A stretch of DNA of 64,000 bases, taken from positions 1,705,237 through 1,769,236 of the forward strand of contig JAHCID010000001.1 of the NCBI GenBank assembly GCA_026129405.1, read 5' to 3'. This document shows, piece after piece, positions 52,762 through 63,239 of the stretch; position 1 is the stretch's first letter, and every line of letters starts with the position of its first letter. A model generated the notes under the pieces. It was not told where the DNA came from and made no database searches. It saw nothing but the letters and a program-made list of their open reading frames with translations. Origin of the DNA: a bacterium. Lineage in GTDB: Bacteria; Desulfobacterota; Binatia; DP-6. The translations under genes and the position numbers were made by a program.

Positions 52762-54315
52762 TCAGATGGCGCGGTCGCGGCCCTCCCAGTGCGGGTCGCG
52801 CAGCTTGCGCTTGTAGAGCTTGCCGTTGGGGTCGCGCGGCATCGCCGCCACGAAATCGACCGAGCGCGGGCATTTGTACTTCGCGAGCCGCTGCGCGCAG
52901 AAGGCGAGGATGTCGTCGGCCAGCTCGGGTGACGCGGTCACTCCCTCGGCGGGCTCGACGACCGCCTTCACCGACTCGCCCCAGTCCGGGTCCGGCACCC
53001 CGAACACCGCCGCGTCGCCCACCTTCGGATGCGTCAGCAGCGCGCTCTCGATCTCCGCCGGGTAGATGTTGACGCCGCCGGAGATGATCATGTCGATCTT
53101 GCGGTCGCACAGGAAAAGATAGCCGGCCTGGTTCAGGTAGCCGACGTCGCCGACGGTGAAGAAGCCGTCGCGGCGGTTGGCGCGCGTCTTGTCCTCGTCG
53201 CCGTGGTACTCGAAGTCGTTCGAGCCGAGCATCATGTAGACGGTGCCGACGGTGCCCTGCGGGACCGCGTCGCCGGCATCGTCGAGGATGCGGATCTCGG
53301 AGCTCGGCCACGCCCTGCCGACGGTGCCCGGGTACTCGAGCCACTCCTCGGGCGTGACCAGCGTGCCGCCGCCCTCGCTGGCGGCGTAGTACTCGTGGAT
53401 CACCGGGCCCCACCACGCGAGCATGCGGCGCTTCACATCGACGGGGCAGGGCGCCGCCGCGTGCACGACGTGGCGCAGGGACGAGACGTCGTAGCGCTGC
53501 TTCACGGCGTCGGGCAGCGCCAGCAGGCGGTGGAACTGCGTCGGCACCATGTGCGTGGTGGTGACGCGGTACTTCTCGACCAGCGCCAGCGACGACTCCG
53601 GCGTCCACTTGTCCATCAGCACGACGGCGTGGCCGAAGTGGAGCGAGCAGCCGGCGAACAGCAGCACCGCCGTGTGGTAGAGCGGCGAGCCGACGAGGTG
53701 CACGTTGCCCTGCTCGGGCTGGATGCCGAACATCGCGAGGAACATGCCGTAGAACGTGCCCACGGTGTCGGGGTCGAGCGGCGCGAGCGGGCGGCGCACG
53801 CCCTTCGGACGCCCGGTCGTGCCCGACGTGTAGTTCATCACCTGGCCGGCGGCGCGGTCCGCGGGGAGCGTGTCCGGCTGGCTCGCGAGCAGCGCCTCGT
53901 AGTCGCGGAAGCCGGGGATGGCGCCGCCCACGGCGATGCGCCCCGCTTCGGGAAAACGGATCTCCTCCACGGCCGTGCGGCAGACGTCGGCGAAGCGCGC
54001 GCCGCACAGCACCGCCTTCGCGCCGGCGTTGTCGACGATGTAGGCGATCTCGGAGCCGGTCAGGTGGTGGTTGATCGGCACCAGGTAGAGGCCGCACTGG
54101 AGCGCCGCGAGGTAGGCCTCGATCATCGCGCCGTCGTTCGGCAGCACGGTGGCGAGGACGTCGCTGCGCTCGAGCCCGAGGCTGCGCAGGCCGTGCGAGA
54201 GACGGTTCACGCGCGCCAGCAGCCCGCCGCCGGTGAGCTCCTCGCCCTCCGGCGTCACGAGGACCAGGCGGTCGGGATGGCGCTGCGCGAGGTTCCAGAA
54301 GCCGTAGTCGGACAT
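52762..54315 (-). CDS. AMP-binding acyl-CoA synthetase
   Basis: A 517-residue adenylate-forming enzyme that activates a carboxylic acid to its CoA thioester. The P-loop motif is MNYTSGTTGRPKGVRRP, the A5 region EYYAASEGGGTLVTPEEWLE, the A7-A8 hinge GDVGYLNQAGYLFLCDRKID and IISGGVNIYPAEIE, and the catalytic Lys is in PRDPNGKLYKRKLRD. It is like the FadD/bile-acid-CoA-ligase type common in steroid and fatty-acid degraders. ATG 54315 is divergent, 87 bases from the thioesterase gene, so the two transcripts may share control. Substrate chain length is not predictable. Confidence 0.94.
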   Translation of the reverse strand: MSDYGFWNLAQRHPDRLVLVTPEGEELTGGGLLARVNRLSHGLRSLGLERSDVLATVLPNDGAMIEAYLAALQCGLYLVPINHHLTGSEIAYIVDNAGAKAVLCGARFADVCRTAVEEIRFPEAGRIAVGGAIPGFRDYEALLASQPDTLPADRAAGQVMNYTSGTTGRPKGVRRPLAPLDPDTVGTFYGMFLAMFGIQPEQGNVHLVGSPLYHTAVLLFAGCSLHFGHAVVLMDKWTPESSLALVEKYRVTTTHMVPTQFHRLLALPDAVKQRYDVSSLRHVVHAAAPCPVDVKRRMLAWWGPVIHEYYAASEGGGTLVTPEEWLEYPGTVGRAWPSSEIRILDDAGDAVPQGTVGTVYMMLGSNDFEYHGDEDKTRANRRDGFFTVGDVGYLNQAGYLFLCDRKIDMIISGGVNIYPAEIESALLTHPKVGDAAVFGVPDPDWGESVKAVVEPAEGVTASPELADDILAFCAQRLAKYKCPRSVDFVAAMPRDPNGKLYKRKLRDPHWEGRDRAI

Positions 54316-54402
54316 GGGCGGAGGCCGTAGCACGGCCGCGCGAGGAGGCTCCACCCCGGCGCGGTTTGCGTCGCGCCGGGGGGCGGGATCCAAACACGCC
54401 CC

Positions 54403-55203
54403 GTGTCCGTGCCCTATCTCGACGTCCTCGGGCTCGCCGCCACCGCCGGCGGCGCGGGCCGCAGCCGCTGCACGCTCGCGTTCGACGCCCGCACCGCGAA
54501 TCGCGGCGGCACGCTGCACGGCGGCGTCACCGCGTCGCTGGTCTTCGTGGCGGCGGGGCTGGCGCTGGACGCGGACGCGGCGCCGGTCGATCTCGCGCTC
54601 GCCTATCTCGCGCCCGGCAGCGCCGCCGACGTCACCGCCGACGCGACCGTGCTGCGCCGCGGGAGCGAGCTGGCCCACGTCGAGGTCGCGGTCGCCGCCG
54701 GCGGTCGGCCGGTGGCGCGCGCGCTCACGGTCCAGCGCGTCGGGCCGGCCGTCCACGTGCCGGCGGCGACGGTGCCACCGGCCGTCGTGCCGCCCGAGCC
54801 GCTCGCTCCCGGCATCGGCAGCCCGTCGCCGTTCTCGCAGCGGCTCGGCATCGTGGTCGTACGGCGCGACGTGGCCTCCGGCGTGGCGCTGCTGCCGTGG
54901 AGCCCGGACCTCGCCGACGCGCGCGGCGACGTCCACGCCGGCGCGCTGGCGTCGCTCGTCGACACCGCGGCCGGCGCGGCCGCGTGGGCGGTCGTCGGGT
55001 TCGACCGGCGCGGGCGGGCCGCCACCGTGAACATGCACCTCACGCTGCACGCCCCGGCGCGTGACGAGGACGTCGTCGGCGAGGCGCACGCCGTCGCCGC
55101 GCACGACGGGCTCTTCACCACCGCCGTGCGGCTCTTCGGCCGGCGCACGGGCCGCGTCGTCGGCAGCGGCAGCGCCATCTACCGCATCAGCCTGCCCGCG
55201 TGA
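54403..55203 (+). CDS. Double hot-dog acyl-CoA thioesterase
   Basis: A 266-residue protein containing two PaaI-like hot-dog domains. In the first, ANRGGTLHGGVTASLVFVAA carries the hot-dog helix motif; the second has ADARGDVHAGALASLVDTAA followed by AAWAVVG and a TVNMHLTLHAPA strand. H-[AG]-G-x-[AT]-x-x-L is the family signature. It hydrolyses acyl-CoA; chain specificity unknown. The GTG start at 54403 is followed by a frame that overlaps the MFS gene start (GTGA), so the two are coupled. The neighbouring acyl-CoA synthetase suggests opposed CoA activation and release. Confidence 0.87.
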   Translation: MSVPYLDVLGLAATAGGAGRSRCTLAFDARTANRGGTLHGGVTASLVFVAAGLALDADAAPVDLALAYLAPGSAADVTADATVLRRGSELAHVEVAVAAGGRPVARALTVQRVGPAVHVPAATVPPAVVPPEPLAPGIGSPSPFSQRLGIVVVRRDVASGVALLPWSPDLADARGDVHAGALASLVDTAAGAAAWAVVGFDRRGRAATVNMHLTLHAPARDEDVVGEAHAVAAHDGLFTTAVRLFGRRTGRVVGSGSAIYRISLPA

Positions 55204-56354
55204 CGCCGCCCGCGCCGCCGCTTCTGACGCCGCGCTTCGTGCGGCTGAACGTCGCGAACTTCTGTTTCTTCCTCTGCTTCGCGTCGTTCTTCCTCCTGCC
55301 CCTGCACGTGCGCGCGCTCGGCGGCAGCGATCGCGACGTCGGCTTCGTCATGGGGACGAACGGCGTCGCCGGGCTGGCGGGCCTGCTGCTGATCGGGCCG
55401 CTGCTCGACCGCTTTCCGCGCCAGCTCTTCCTGCGCGGCGGCATCGCGGGCATGGGGCTGCTCGCGCTCGCCTACCTCGTCGTCGACACCGTCGGGCCGC
55501 TGCTCTACCTCCTGCGTGCGTTCCAGGGGCTGGCGTTCGCGGCCGGCTTCAACGCCGCGTCGACGCTCGCGGTCGACTACGCGCCGCCGGCGCGCCGGGG
55601 CGCCGCGCTCGGGCTGTACGGGGTGTCGACGCTCGCCACGCACGCGCTCGCGCCGACGCTCGGCGAGATGCTGATCGGCCTCGGCGGCTTCCCGCTGCTC
55701 TTCGTGTCGGCGGCGGGCTACGCTGCCGTCGGGCTCGTCGCCGCGTGGTCGCTGCCGGCGGCGACGCTGCCCGTGCCGCGCGGGCGGGGACGGTTCCGGC
55801 TGGGCGGCCTGCTCGCGGCGACGCTCGCCGCGGTCGGCTGCGGCGGCATCGCGTTCGGCGCGGTCATCACCTTCGCGCCCACCTTCGTCGCCGACGAGCA
55901 CCTCGGCCCGGTGGCGACCTTCTTCCTCTCGTACACCGCCGCCGCGATCGCGACCCGGCTGGTCGGCGGCGGTCTCGGCGACCGCTTCGGCCATGCGCGC
56001 GTCGCGACGCCGGCCCTCGCCGGCCTCGGCGTCGCCATCGCCGCGCTCGCGCTGGTGTACTCGCCGGTCCAGCTCGCGCTCGCCGGCCTCGCATTCGGCA
56101 CGGCGCAGGGCATCTACTACCCGGCGCTCAACGCCTTCACGGTCGACCACGCCGGCGCCGGGCAGATCGGCCGGGTGCAGACGCTCTACAACGCGACCTT
56201 CAACCTCGGCGTCACGGGCGGGGCATTCGTCCTCGGCAACGTGGTGCACGACTTCGGGCACCGGGTCACGTTTCTCTGCGCATCCGCTGCGGCACTGCTG
56301 GGGGTGGCCTGCTTCGTCCTGGCGGTGCGCCTCGGCCCGCGCGTCCGCCATTGA
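55200..56354 (+). CDS. MFS transporter
   Basis: A 384-residue major-facilitator protein with about 11-12 hydrophobic segments. The loop 2-3 motif appears as LLDRFPRQLFLRGG (R/K-x-G-R-R-like) and a second-half version as GGGLGDRFGHARVATP. It starts MTPPAPPLLTPRFVRLNVAN and contains RAFQGLAFAAGFNAASTLAV, resembling drug or metabolite exporters of the DHA1-like type. The GTG start at 55200 overlaps the thioesterase stop, so translation is coupled. The substrate is unknown; export of the thioesterase product would fit. Confidence 0.92.
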   Translation: MTPPAPPLLTPRFVRLNVANFCFFLCFASFFLLPLHVRALGGSDRDVGFVMGTNGVAGLAGLLLIGPLLDRFPRQLFLRGGIAGMGLLALAYLVVDTVGPLLYLLRAFQGLAFAAGFNAASTLAVDYAPPARRGAALGLYGVSTLATHALAPTLGEMLIGLGGFPLLFVSAAGYAAVGLVAAWSLPAATLPVPRGRGRFRLGGLLAATLAAVGCGGIAFGAVITFAPTFVADEHLGPVATFFLSYTAAAIATRLVGGGLGDRFGHARVATPALAGLGVAIAALALVYSPVQLALAGLAFGTAQGIYYPALNAFTVDHAGAGQIGRVQTLYNATFNLGVTGGAFVLGNVVHDFGHRVTFLCASAAALLGVACFVLAVRLGPRVRH

Positions 56355-56425
56355 CTCCGGGGGGAGCGGCGCGGTAGCCCCCCGCCTCACTGCGCGCTCG
56401 GGTGCGCACTGGAGGGACCCATCTC

Positions 56426-58081
56426 GTGTCTGCGCACCGCGCCGTCGTCGTCCTCACCGTCGCCCTTCTCGTCATGGCGGGAATCGACGCCGCGGGCGCC
56501 GGCGCCCGCAAGGCGCAGCGCCTGCGTCTCCAGCCGCGCATCGTGAACGGCACGTTCACGGGCGGGTTCGCGTCGACCGGCGCACTGCTCGCGGGCGGCA
56601 ACCCGGCGACGGCCTACACCTCCTGCTCGGGGACGCTGATCGGCTGCCGGACGCTGCTCACCGCCGCCCACTGCGTGTGCCCCGGCCTCGGCGCCAGCTG
56701 CCAGGGCGCGTCGGCGCCCGATCCGACGACGAAGCTGGTCTTCTTCCAGCACCTCGGCTTCGTCGGCATCGAGAGCATCAGCGTCCATCCCGCCTACAGC
56801 TTCCCCGTCGCCGACATCGCCGTCGTGCGGCTGGCGGCGCCGGTCGACGGCATCGCCCCGACGCCGCTCGCGACCGGCGCGCCGGCCGTCGGCACGCCCG
56901 GCACGATCGTCGGCTTCGGGCGCAGCGGCGGCAGCTTCGACGACTACGGTCTGAAGCGCGTCGGCGACGTCATCACCGCCGCCTGCGCCCCCGGCATCTC
57001 GAACGAGACCTCCGTCTGCTGGACCTTCACCGGCCCCGGTGCGAACACCTGCCACGGCGACTCGGGCGGGCCGCTCTTCGTCGCCGAGGCCGGCGACCTC
57101 GCCGTCGCGGGCGTCACCTCCGGCGGCGAGAGCACCAGCTGCCTGCCGACCGATCGCAGCTATGACGCCAACGTCGCCTACTATGCCCCCTGGATCACCG
57201 CGGCGGCGGCGGGGGACGTCGGCCCCGGGGCCTGCGGCACGTTGCCGTCCGCCGGCGAGCCGGGCACCACGGTGCGCGCGGTCACCGACGTGTTCGGCCT
57301 CGGGACGCTCGAGCGCACGCACGCCTTCGCGGTGACGGGCGGCGTAGCGGAGCTGCGCATCACGATGAACGGGGTCGACGACGGCGTCGCCGACTTCGAC
57401 CTCTTCGTGAAGCGCGATGCGCCGCCCACGACCACCGACTGGGACTGCCGCGCCGACGGCGCCGGCACCTACGGCGCCTGTACGGCGACGGCGCCAGTCG
57501 ACGGGCGCTGGTACGCGAGGGTGAAGCGCTACGCCGGGCACGGCCCCTACCAGCTGACGGTCACCACCTTCGGCGGCGCGCCGGGGACGTGCGGCAACGG
57601 CGCCTGGGAGAGCGGCGAGGCCTGCGACGGCGCCGACGCGGCCGCCTGCCCCGGCCGCTGCAGGTCCGACTGCACGTGCGAGCCCGCCTGCGTGCCGGAC
57701 CTCGCGATCACGCGCCTCCGCATCGGCCGCAATCTGATGCTGCGGGCGACCATCGCCAGCGCCGGCGGCGCCATCGCGTTCGACCCGCGCGGGGTCGGGC
57801 TCGCCCTCACGCTCGACGACGGCGGGCTGCCGGTCCAGCTCTCCATCCCGCCCAACGATCCGGGCTGGAGCCGCTCGCGCCCGGCGGCGGGGCTCTTCCG
57901 CTGGCGGGCGACCACCGCCGGCGTGGGTGCGCGCAAGCTCCAGCTGACGGACCGCACCGCCAAGAAGGGGATATGGGAGCTGCGCCTGACGGCACGCGAC
58001 GTGCCGGGCGCGAGCGCGCTCGACGTCCGTGGCTCCCGGGCCGCGCTGCGCGTCGGCAGCGTCTGCGTGGGGACGCCGTAA
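56426..58081 (+). CDS. Secreted trypsin-like serine protease with PPC and C-terminal beta module
   Basis: A 551-residue exported protease from GTG 56426, with GGAGGGA eight bases before it. After the signal peptide (VLTVALLVMAGIDAAGAGA) the S1 domain starts RIVNGTFTGGFAS. The triad is intact: His82 in LTAAHC, Asp130 in ADIAVVRL and Ser213 in CHGDSGGPLF. A PPC domain (ADFDLFVKRDAPPTTTDWDC) and a DUF4215-like CGNGAWESGEACDGADAAAC follow, then a beta module (LSIPPNDPGWSRSRPAAG) ending at the C-terminus. It is the active paralogue of the pseudoprotease at 48836-50437. It is convergent with the receiver-domain gene (13 bases). Confidence 0.93.
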   Translation: MSAHRAVVVLTVALLVMAGIDAAGAGARKAQRLRLQPRIVNGTFTGGFASTGALLAGGNPATAYTSCSGTLIGCRTLLTAAHCVCPGLGASCQGASAPDPTTKLVFFQHLGFVGIESISVHPAYSFPVADIAVVRLAAPVDGIAPTPLATGAPAVGTPGTIVGFGRSGGSFDDYGLKRVGDVITAACAPGISNETSVCWTFTGPGANTCHGDSGGPLFVAEAGDLAVAGVTSGGESTSCLPTDRSYDANVAYYAPWITAAAAGDVGPGACGTLPSAGEPGTTVRAVTDVFGLGTLERTHAFAVTGGVAELRITMNGVDDGVADFDLFVKRDAPPTTTDWDCRADGAGTYGACTATAPVDGRWYARVKRYAGHGPYQLTVTTFGGAPGTCGNGAWESGEACDGADAAACPGRCRSDCTCEPACVPDLAITRLRIGRNLMLRATIASAGGAIAFDPRGVGLALTLDDGGLPVQLSIPPNDPGWSRSRPAAGLFRWRATTAGVGARKLQLTDRTAKKGIWELRLTARDVPGASALDVRGSRAALRVGSVCVGTP

Positions 58082-58094
58082 CGGCCGGCGCCCT

Positions 58095-58541
58095 TCAGCG
58101 GTCGACCGCGGCGCGCACGGCGACGCGCAGGGCGTCGAGGTCGAGCGGCTTGTCGAGCAGCATCGCCCCGAGGTCGTCGGCCTCGGCCTTGGTGGCCGGG
58201 TCGCCGAAGGCCGTGATGAGGATCACGGGCGTGGTCCACGACGTGCAGCGCAGCGCAGCGAGCACGTCGAGGCCGGTGAGGCCGGGCATGTTCACGTCGG
58301 CGACGATGACGCCGAAGTAGTCGCGCTTGGCGACGGTCGACTCGAGACGGTCGAGGAGCTCGACGCCGTCGCCGGCCTCCACCACGTCGTAGCCGGCGCG
58401 GCGCAGCGTCAGCGACAGCAGCCGTCGCAGGTCGGGATCGTCGTCCGCGAGGAGGACGCGCGTGCGGACGTCGCGCGACACCAGGCGGAGCCGGGGCGGA
58501 GCGAGGGGCGGCTGGGTGGGTTCCGTCGCGAGCTCGTGCAT
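58095..58541 (-). CDS. Single-domain response regulator
   Basis: A 148-residue CheY-like receiver from ATG 58541. RVLLADDDPDLRRLLSLTLR holds the acidic pocket, Asp82 in VIVADVNMPGLTG is the phosphorylation site, VILITAFGDPATK supplies the Thr and LLDKPLDLDAL the Lys. No output domain is fused, so it would act by protein contact or as a relay intermediate. It is on the same strand as and 111 bases downstream of the sigma-54 activator and hybrid kinase, suggesting one phosphorelay. An open extension to 58607 is basic and was excluded. Confidence 0.88.
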   Translation of the reverse strand: MHELATEPTQPPLAPPRLRLVSRDVRTRVLLADDDPDLRRLLSLTLRRAGYDVVEAGDGVELLDRLESTVAKRDYFGVIVADVNMPGLTGLDVLAALRCTSWTTPVILITAFGDPATKAEADDLGAMLLDKPLDLDALRVAVRAAVDR

Positions 58542-58652
58542 GTGCGGCCTCCTGCGCCCGAGCGAAGGACGTGCCAACGCGAAACGCCGCGGGTTTTCGG
58601 TGCGCACCGCGTCGGGCAGCGGGGCGAGGCGCCCCGCTCCGGCATCCCGTCG

Positions 58653-60034
<1,382 letters not shown>

Positions 60035-60038
<4 letters not shown>

Positions 60039-62647
60039 GCTGCCGCCCGCGCCTGCTCGCAGAGCGTGGCGACGTCGGCGACGCGGCCGCGCACCTCGTC
60101 GAGCGCCGCACGCGTGCGGGCGCTGGTCTCGAGGCGCGCCGCCGCCTCGCCGAGGGAGGGGAAGCCGTACCCCCCGGCGGTGCCCTTCAGCTGGTGGGCG
60201 AGCTGCGCCACGCGATCGAGGTCGCCCGCGTCGACGCTGCGCTCGAGCAGGCGCGCCCGCTCGGGCAGGCCGTCGATGAAGATGTGGACCAGCGCGCGCA
60301 GCTCGGGGTCGTCGTCGAGTGGCGGGCCGGCGAAGTCGGACATGAGCATGGGCGAGCCTCCTTCTGCGTGGTCCCCGCGCTGCGGCGTCGGGGCGTCCTG
60401 ACAGTAGCGCTGCGCGACGCGCAGGAGCGTCGCGGGATCGATCGGCTTGGTGGCGAAGTCGTCGCAGCCGGCGGCGAGGCACTTGTCGCGGTCGCCGTCC
60501 ATGGCGTGCGCGGTGAGCGCGACGATCGGGCCGCGATAGCCGGCGCGGCGCAGGGCCGCAGTGGCGGCGTAGCCGTCCATCTCGGGCATCTGCATGTCCA
60601 TGAGGACGAGGTCGTAGGGCGCGGCGAGCGCGTGCGAGGCGGCGAGGCGCCCGTCTGCGACCACGTCGACCTGCGCGCCGGCGCGGACCAGGTAGTGGCG
60701 GAGCAGGCGCTGGCTGTCGGGTGCGTCCTCGGCGAGGAGGATGCGGGCGCGCAGGTGTGCCGGCGCGCCCGCCGTGGCCGCCGGCGGCGCCGCCGGCGTG
60801 TCGAGGGCGAGCCGGCCGCCGTCGACCATCGGCACCGCGGCGAGCGGACCCGGGTCGATCTCGGCGGTGAAGGTGCTGCCGCGGCCGGGCGCGCTGCTCG
60901 CGTAGAGGTCGCCGCCCAGCATGCGCGCGAGGCGGCGCGAGATCGCGAGCCCGAGGCCGGAGCCGCCGAAGCGGCGGCTGGTCGACGGATCGGCCTGCGT
61001 GAACGGGAGGAAGAGGCGGCTCAGCACGTCGGGGTCGAGGCCGATGCCGGTGTCGACGACGTCGAGGCACAGGCGCGGCTGCGTCCCGGTCCCGAGCCGC
61101 GCGACCAGCCGCACGCTGCCCGCCTCGGTGAACTTGATCGCGTTGCCGAGGAGGTTGATCAGGATCTGCCGCAGGCGCGTCGAGTCGGTGCGGATCGTCT
61201 CCGGCAGCGGTCCGCGCGCCTCGACGACGAACCCGAGCCCCTTCTCGAGCGCGCGCCCGCGCATCGCGCCGCTCACGCTGCGGAGCAGCTCGGGCAGGGC
61301 GCAGGGGACGCGCTCGACCGCCAGCTTGCCCGCCTCGATCTTGGAGAGGTCGAGGATGTCGTTGATGACCGAGAGGAGGTGCTCGCCGTTGCGCCGGATG
61401 GTGTCGCGATGCGCGGTGCGCTCGGCGTCGCGCAGCGTCGGGTCGGCGAGCAGGTTCGTGAAGCCGAGGATGGCGGTGAGCGGCGTGCGGATCTCGTGGC
61501 TCATGTTGGCGAGGAACTCGGACTTCGCCTGTGCGGCCTGGAGGGCGGCGTTGCGCGCCTCGGTCAGCTCGGCGGTGCGCTGTGCGACGCGCCGCTCGAG
61601 GTCGTCGTAGGTGTGGTGCAGCGCCTGCTCGAGGCGCCGGCGCTGCGACGTCGTCCAGCGCAGCAGCATGAGCAGCGGCAGGATGACGAGGCCGGTCGCC
61701 ATCGCGAGCGTCTGCAGGATGACGCGCGTCGGGGCGAGCACGTCGGCGCGGTCGATCGCGAGCAGCACGCGCCAGCCGGGGCCGACGACGAGGTTGCCGT
61801 CGGCCGGGCGCGCGTAGCCGACGACGAGCGGCACGCCGCGCACGTCGTCCTCGCTCTCGAAGTAGCCGGGCCGCGGCGGCTCCGCGAAGAGCGCGGCCGG
61901 CAGGGCGCGGACGAGCCGCAGCTCGGGCGCGCCCGTGGTCGAGTCGGACACGACCACGCCGCTCTGCGTGACCAGCTCCCAATCGAGGTGCGCCGGCGAC
62001 GTGCGCTGGAGCTGGATCGCTTCGATCTTGCGGCTGAACGCCGCCTCGATGCCGGCCCGCGCGACGTGGGCCACGAGCGCCCCGGCGAACTGCCCCTCGG
62101 GGCCGACGAGCGGCGCCGCGAAGCGGACCGTGGGGACGCCGTCCGCGCCGGGCTCGACCGGCGTCACGCGCACCTGTCCGCCGCGCGCGTCGCGCAGCTC
62201 GCGGAACCAGCGCTCGGTCTCCACCGTGCCGTCCTGCGGCCCGCGGCGGGTCGTGGCGACGAGCTGCCCGCTGGCGTCGACGACGCCGAGCCAGACCATC
62301 TGCGTCGAGCCGCGGCGCGCGGCGTCGAGCATCTCCGTCACCGTCGCGGGCGGGCTCGTCTGCAGCGCCGGCGTGCGCGCGAGCGGCGCCAGCTCCCGGG
62401 CGACGTCGGTCTGCCAGCGCTCGAGGTCGTCGGCCAGATCGGCGGCCGAGAGCGCGAGCCCCTCGCCGGTGCTGGCGGTGAGCGTGGTGTCGACCGAGCG
62501 GACGTACACGCCCTCCGCGACCAGGATGGCGGCCGCGATGACGACCAGCACGGTCCACAGCCGGCCGTACCAGCGGGGATTGAGTGGCACGGCGCCCGGC
62601 ATGTCGGCCGGCACGTCGGGCGCATGGGCAGGCGGGATGGGGGGCAC
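60035..62647 (-). CDS. Hybrid sensor histidine kinase with REC and HPt domains
   Basis: An approximately 870-residue membrane kinase. One membrane helix near the N-terminus (WTVLVVIAAAILVAEGVYV), an extracytoplasmic dCache-like sensor, and a second helix (TLAMATGLVILPLLMLL) precede a HisKA domain with His in FLANMSHEIRTPLTAILGF. The HATPase has NAIKFTEAG, DTGIGLD and GGSGLGLAIS; a REC domain has Asp in LVLMDMQMPEMDG; an HPt domain has AHQLKGTAGGYG. The full relay within one protein suggests tight control of the downstream sigma-54 activator, with which it overlaps (ATGA). GTG 62647 is chosen for its Shine-Dalgarno; TTG 62668 is a possible earlier start. Confidence 0.9.
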
Positions 62648-62800
62648 GACGTGATCCCCGTTCCGCAAGACGTGTGCCTCGCCCGTAGTGCCCGAAGAGC
62701 GGGGCGTCGTGCCCCGCGCCGGCCGGCCCGCGGCGTCGCGGCCGTGCCGCCGCGGCGCAAATATGGACGGGTCGTCGGGGCACGACCCGCCCGGGAGGCG

Positions 62801-63118
62801 TCAGTCCTCGTCCTCGTCGTCGGGGATGTCGGCGGGGTTCTCGAACGGCTCGGCCGAGGCCGGCTTGTCGGTGGTGACGGCGGCGTCGCTCTCGCGGGCC
62901 TGGGTCCCGGCCTCGGTGTCGTTGGCCGCCTCGCCGTCGTACGGCGAGTCCTTGAAGCCGCCGCCCCCGCGCTCCCAGCCGTCGGCCTGCGCCAGGCGCG
63001 CGTCGGCCGGCTGGTCGGGGGTCGGCTGCGCGGCGGGACCGAACGGCGCCGAATGGGCCAGACCGGTCGCCGCTGCCAGAGCCACGGTCGTCCACAGCAC
63101 TCGAACCAGATGCGTCAT
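62801..63118 (-). CDS. Small secreted acidic protein
   Basis: A 105-residue protein with a signal peptide (THLVRVLWTTVALAAATGLA) and a very acidic, disordered mature part ending DIPDDEDED; GWERGGGGFKDSPYDGEAAN lies in the middle. A strong purine-rich Shine-Dalgarno (GAGGAGGAGAGG) sits directly before ATG 63118. No family is recognised. It is between the hybrid kinase and the VWA gene on the same strand, with gaps of about 120-155 bases, so it may have its own promoter. Periplasmic or secreted location is inferred. Confidence 0.7.
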   Translation of the reverse strand: MTHLVRVLWTTVALAAATGLAHSAPFGPAAQPTPDQPADARLAQADGWERGGGGFKDSPYDGEAANDTEAGTQARESDAAVTTDKPASAEPFENPADIPDDEDED

Positions 63119-63239
63119 CCTCTCCTCCTCGCGGCCGCTGGGCCGGGTGGTCAGCGCTTCGAGGGTAGTGCGAAGCCCCCCGAGTCACCAGCCCGGCGTA
63201 TCGGCAGAGACCGCCGGCGGGGGGAGGGGTCCGCCGCGC

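Noticed and set aside
52762..56354. Nonribosomal peptide or siderophore cluster
   Set aside because: The acyl-CoA ligase, thioesterase and MFS genes lack condensation, carrier or polyketide domains nearby; general acyl-CoA metabolism is enough to explain them.
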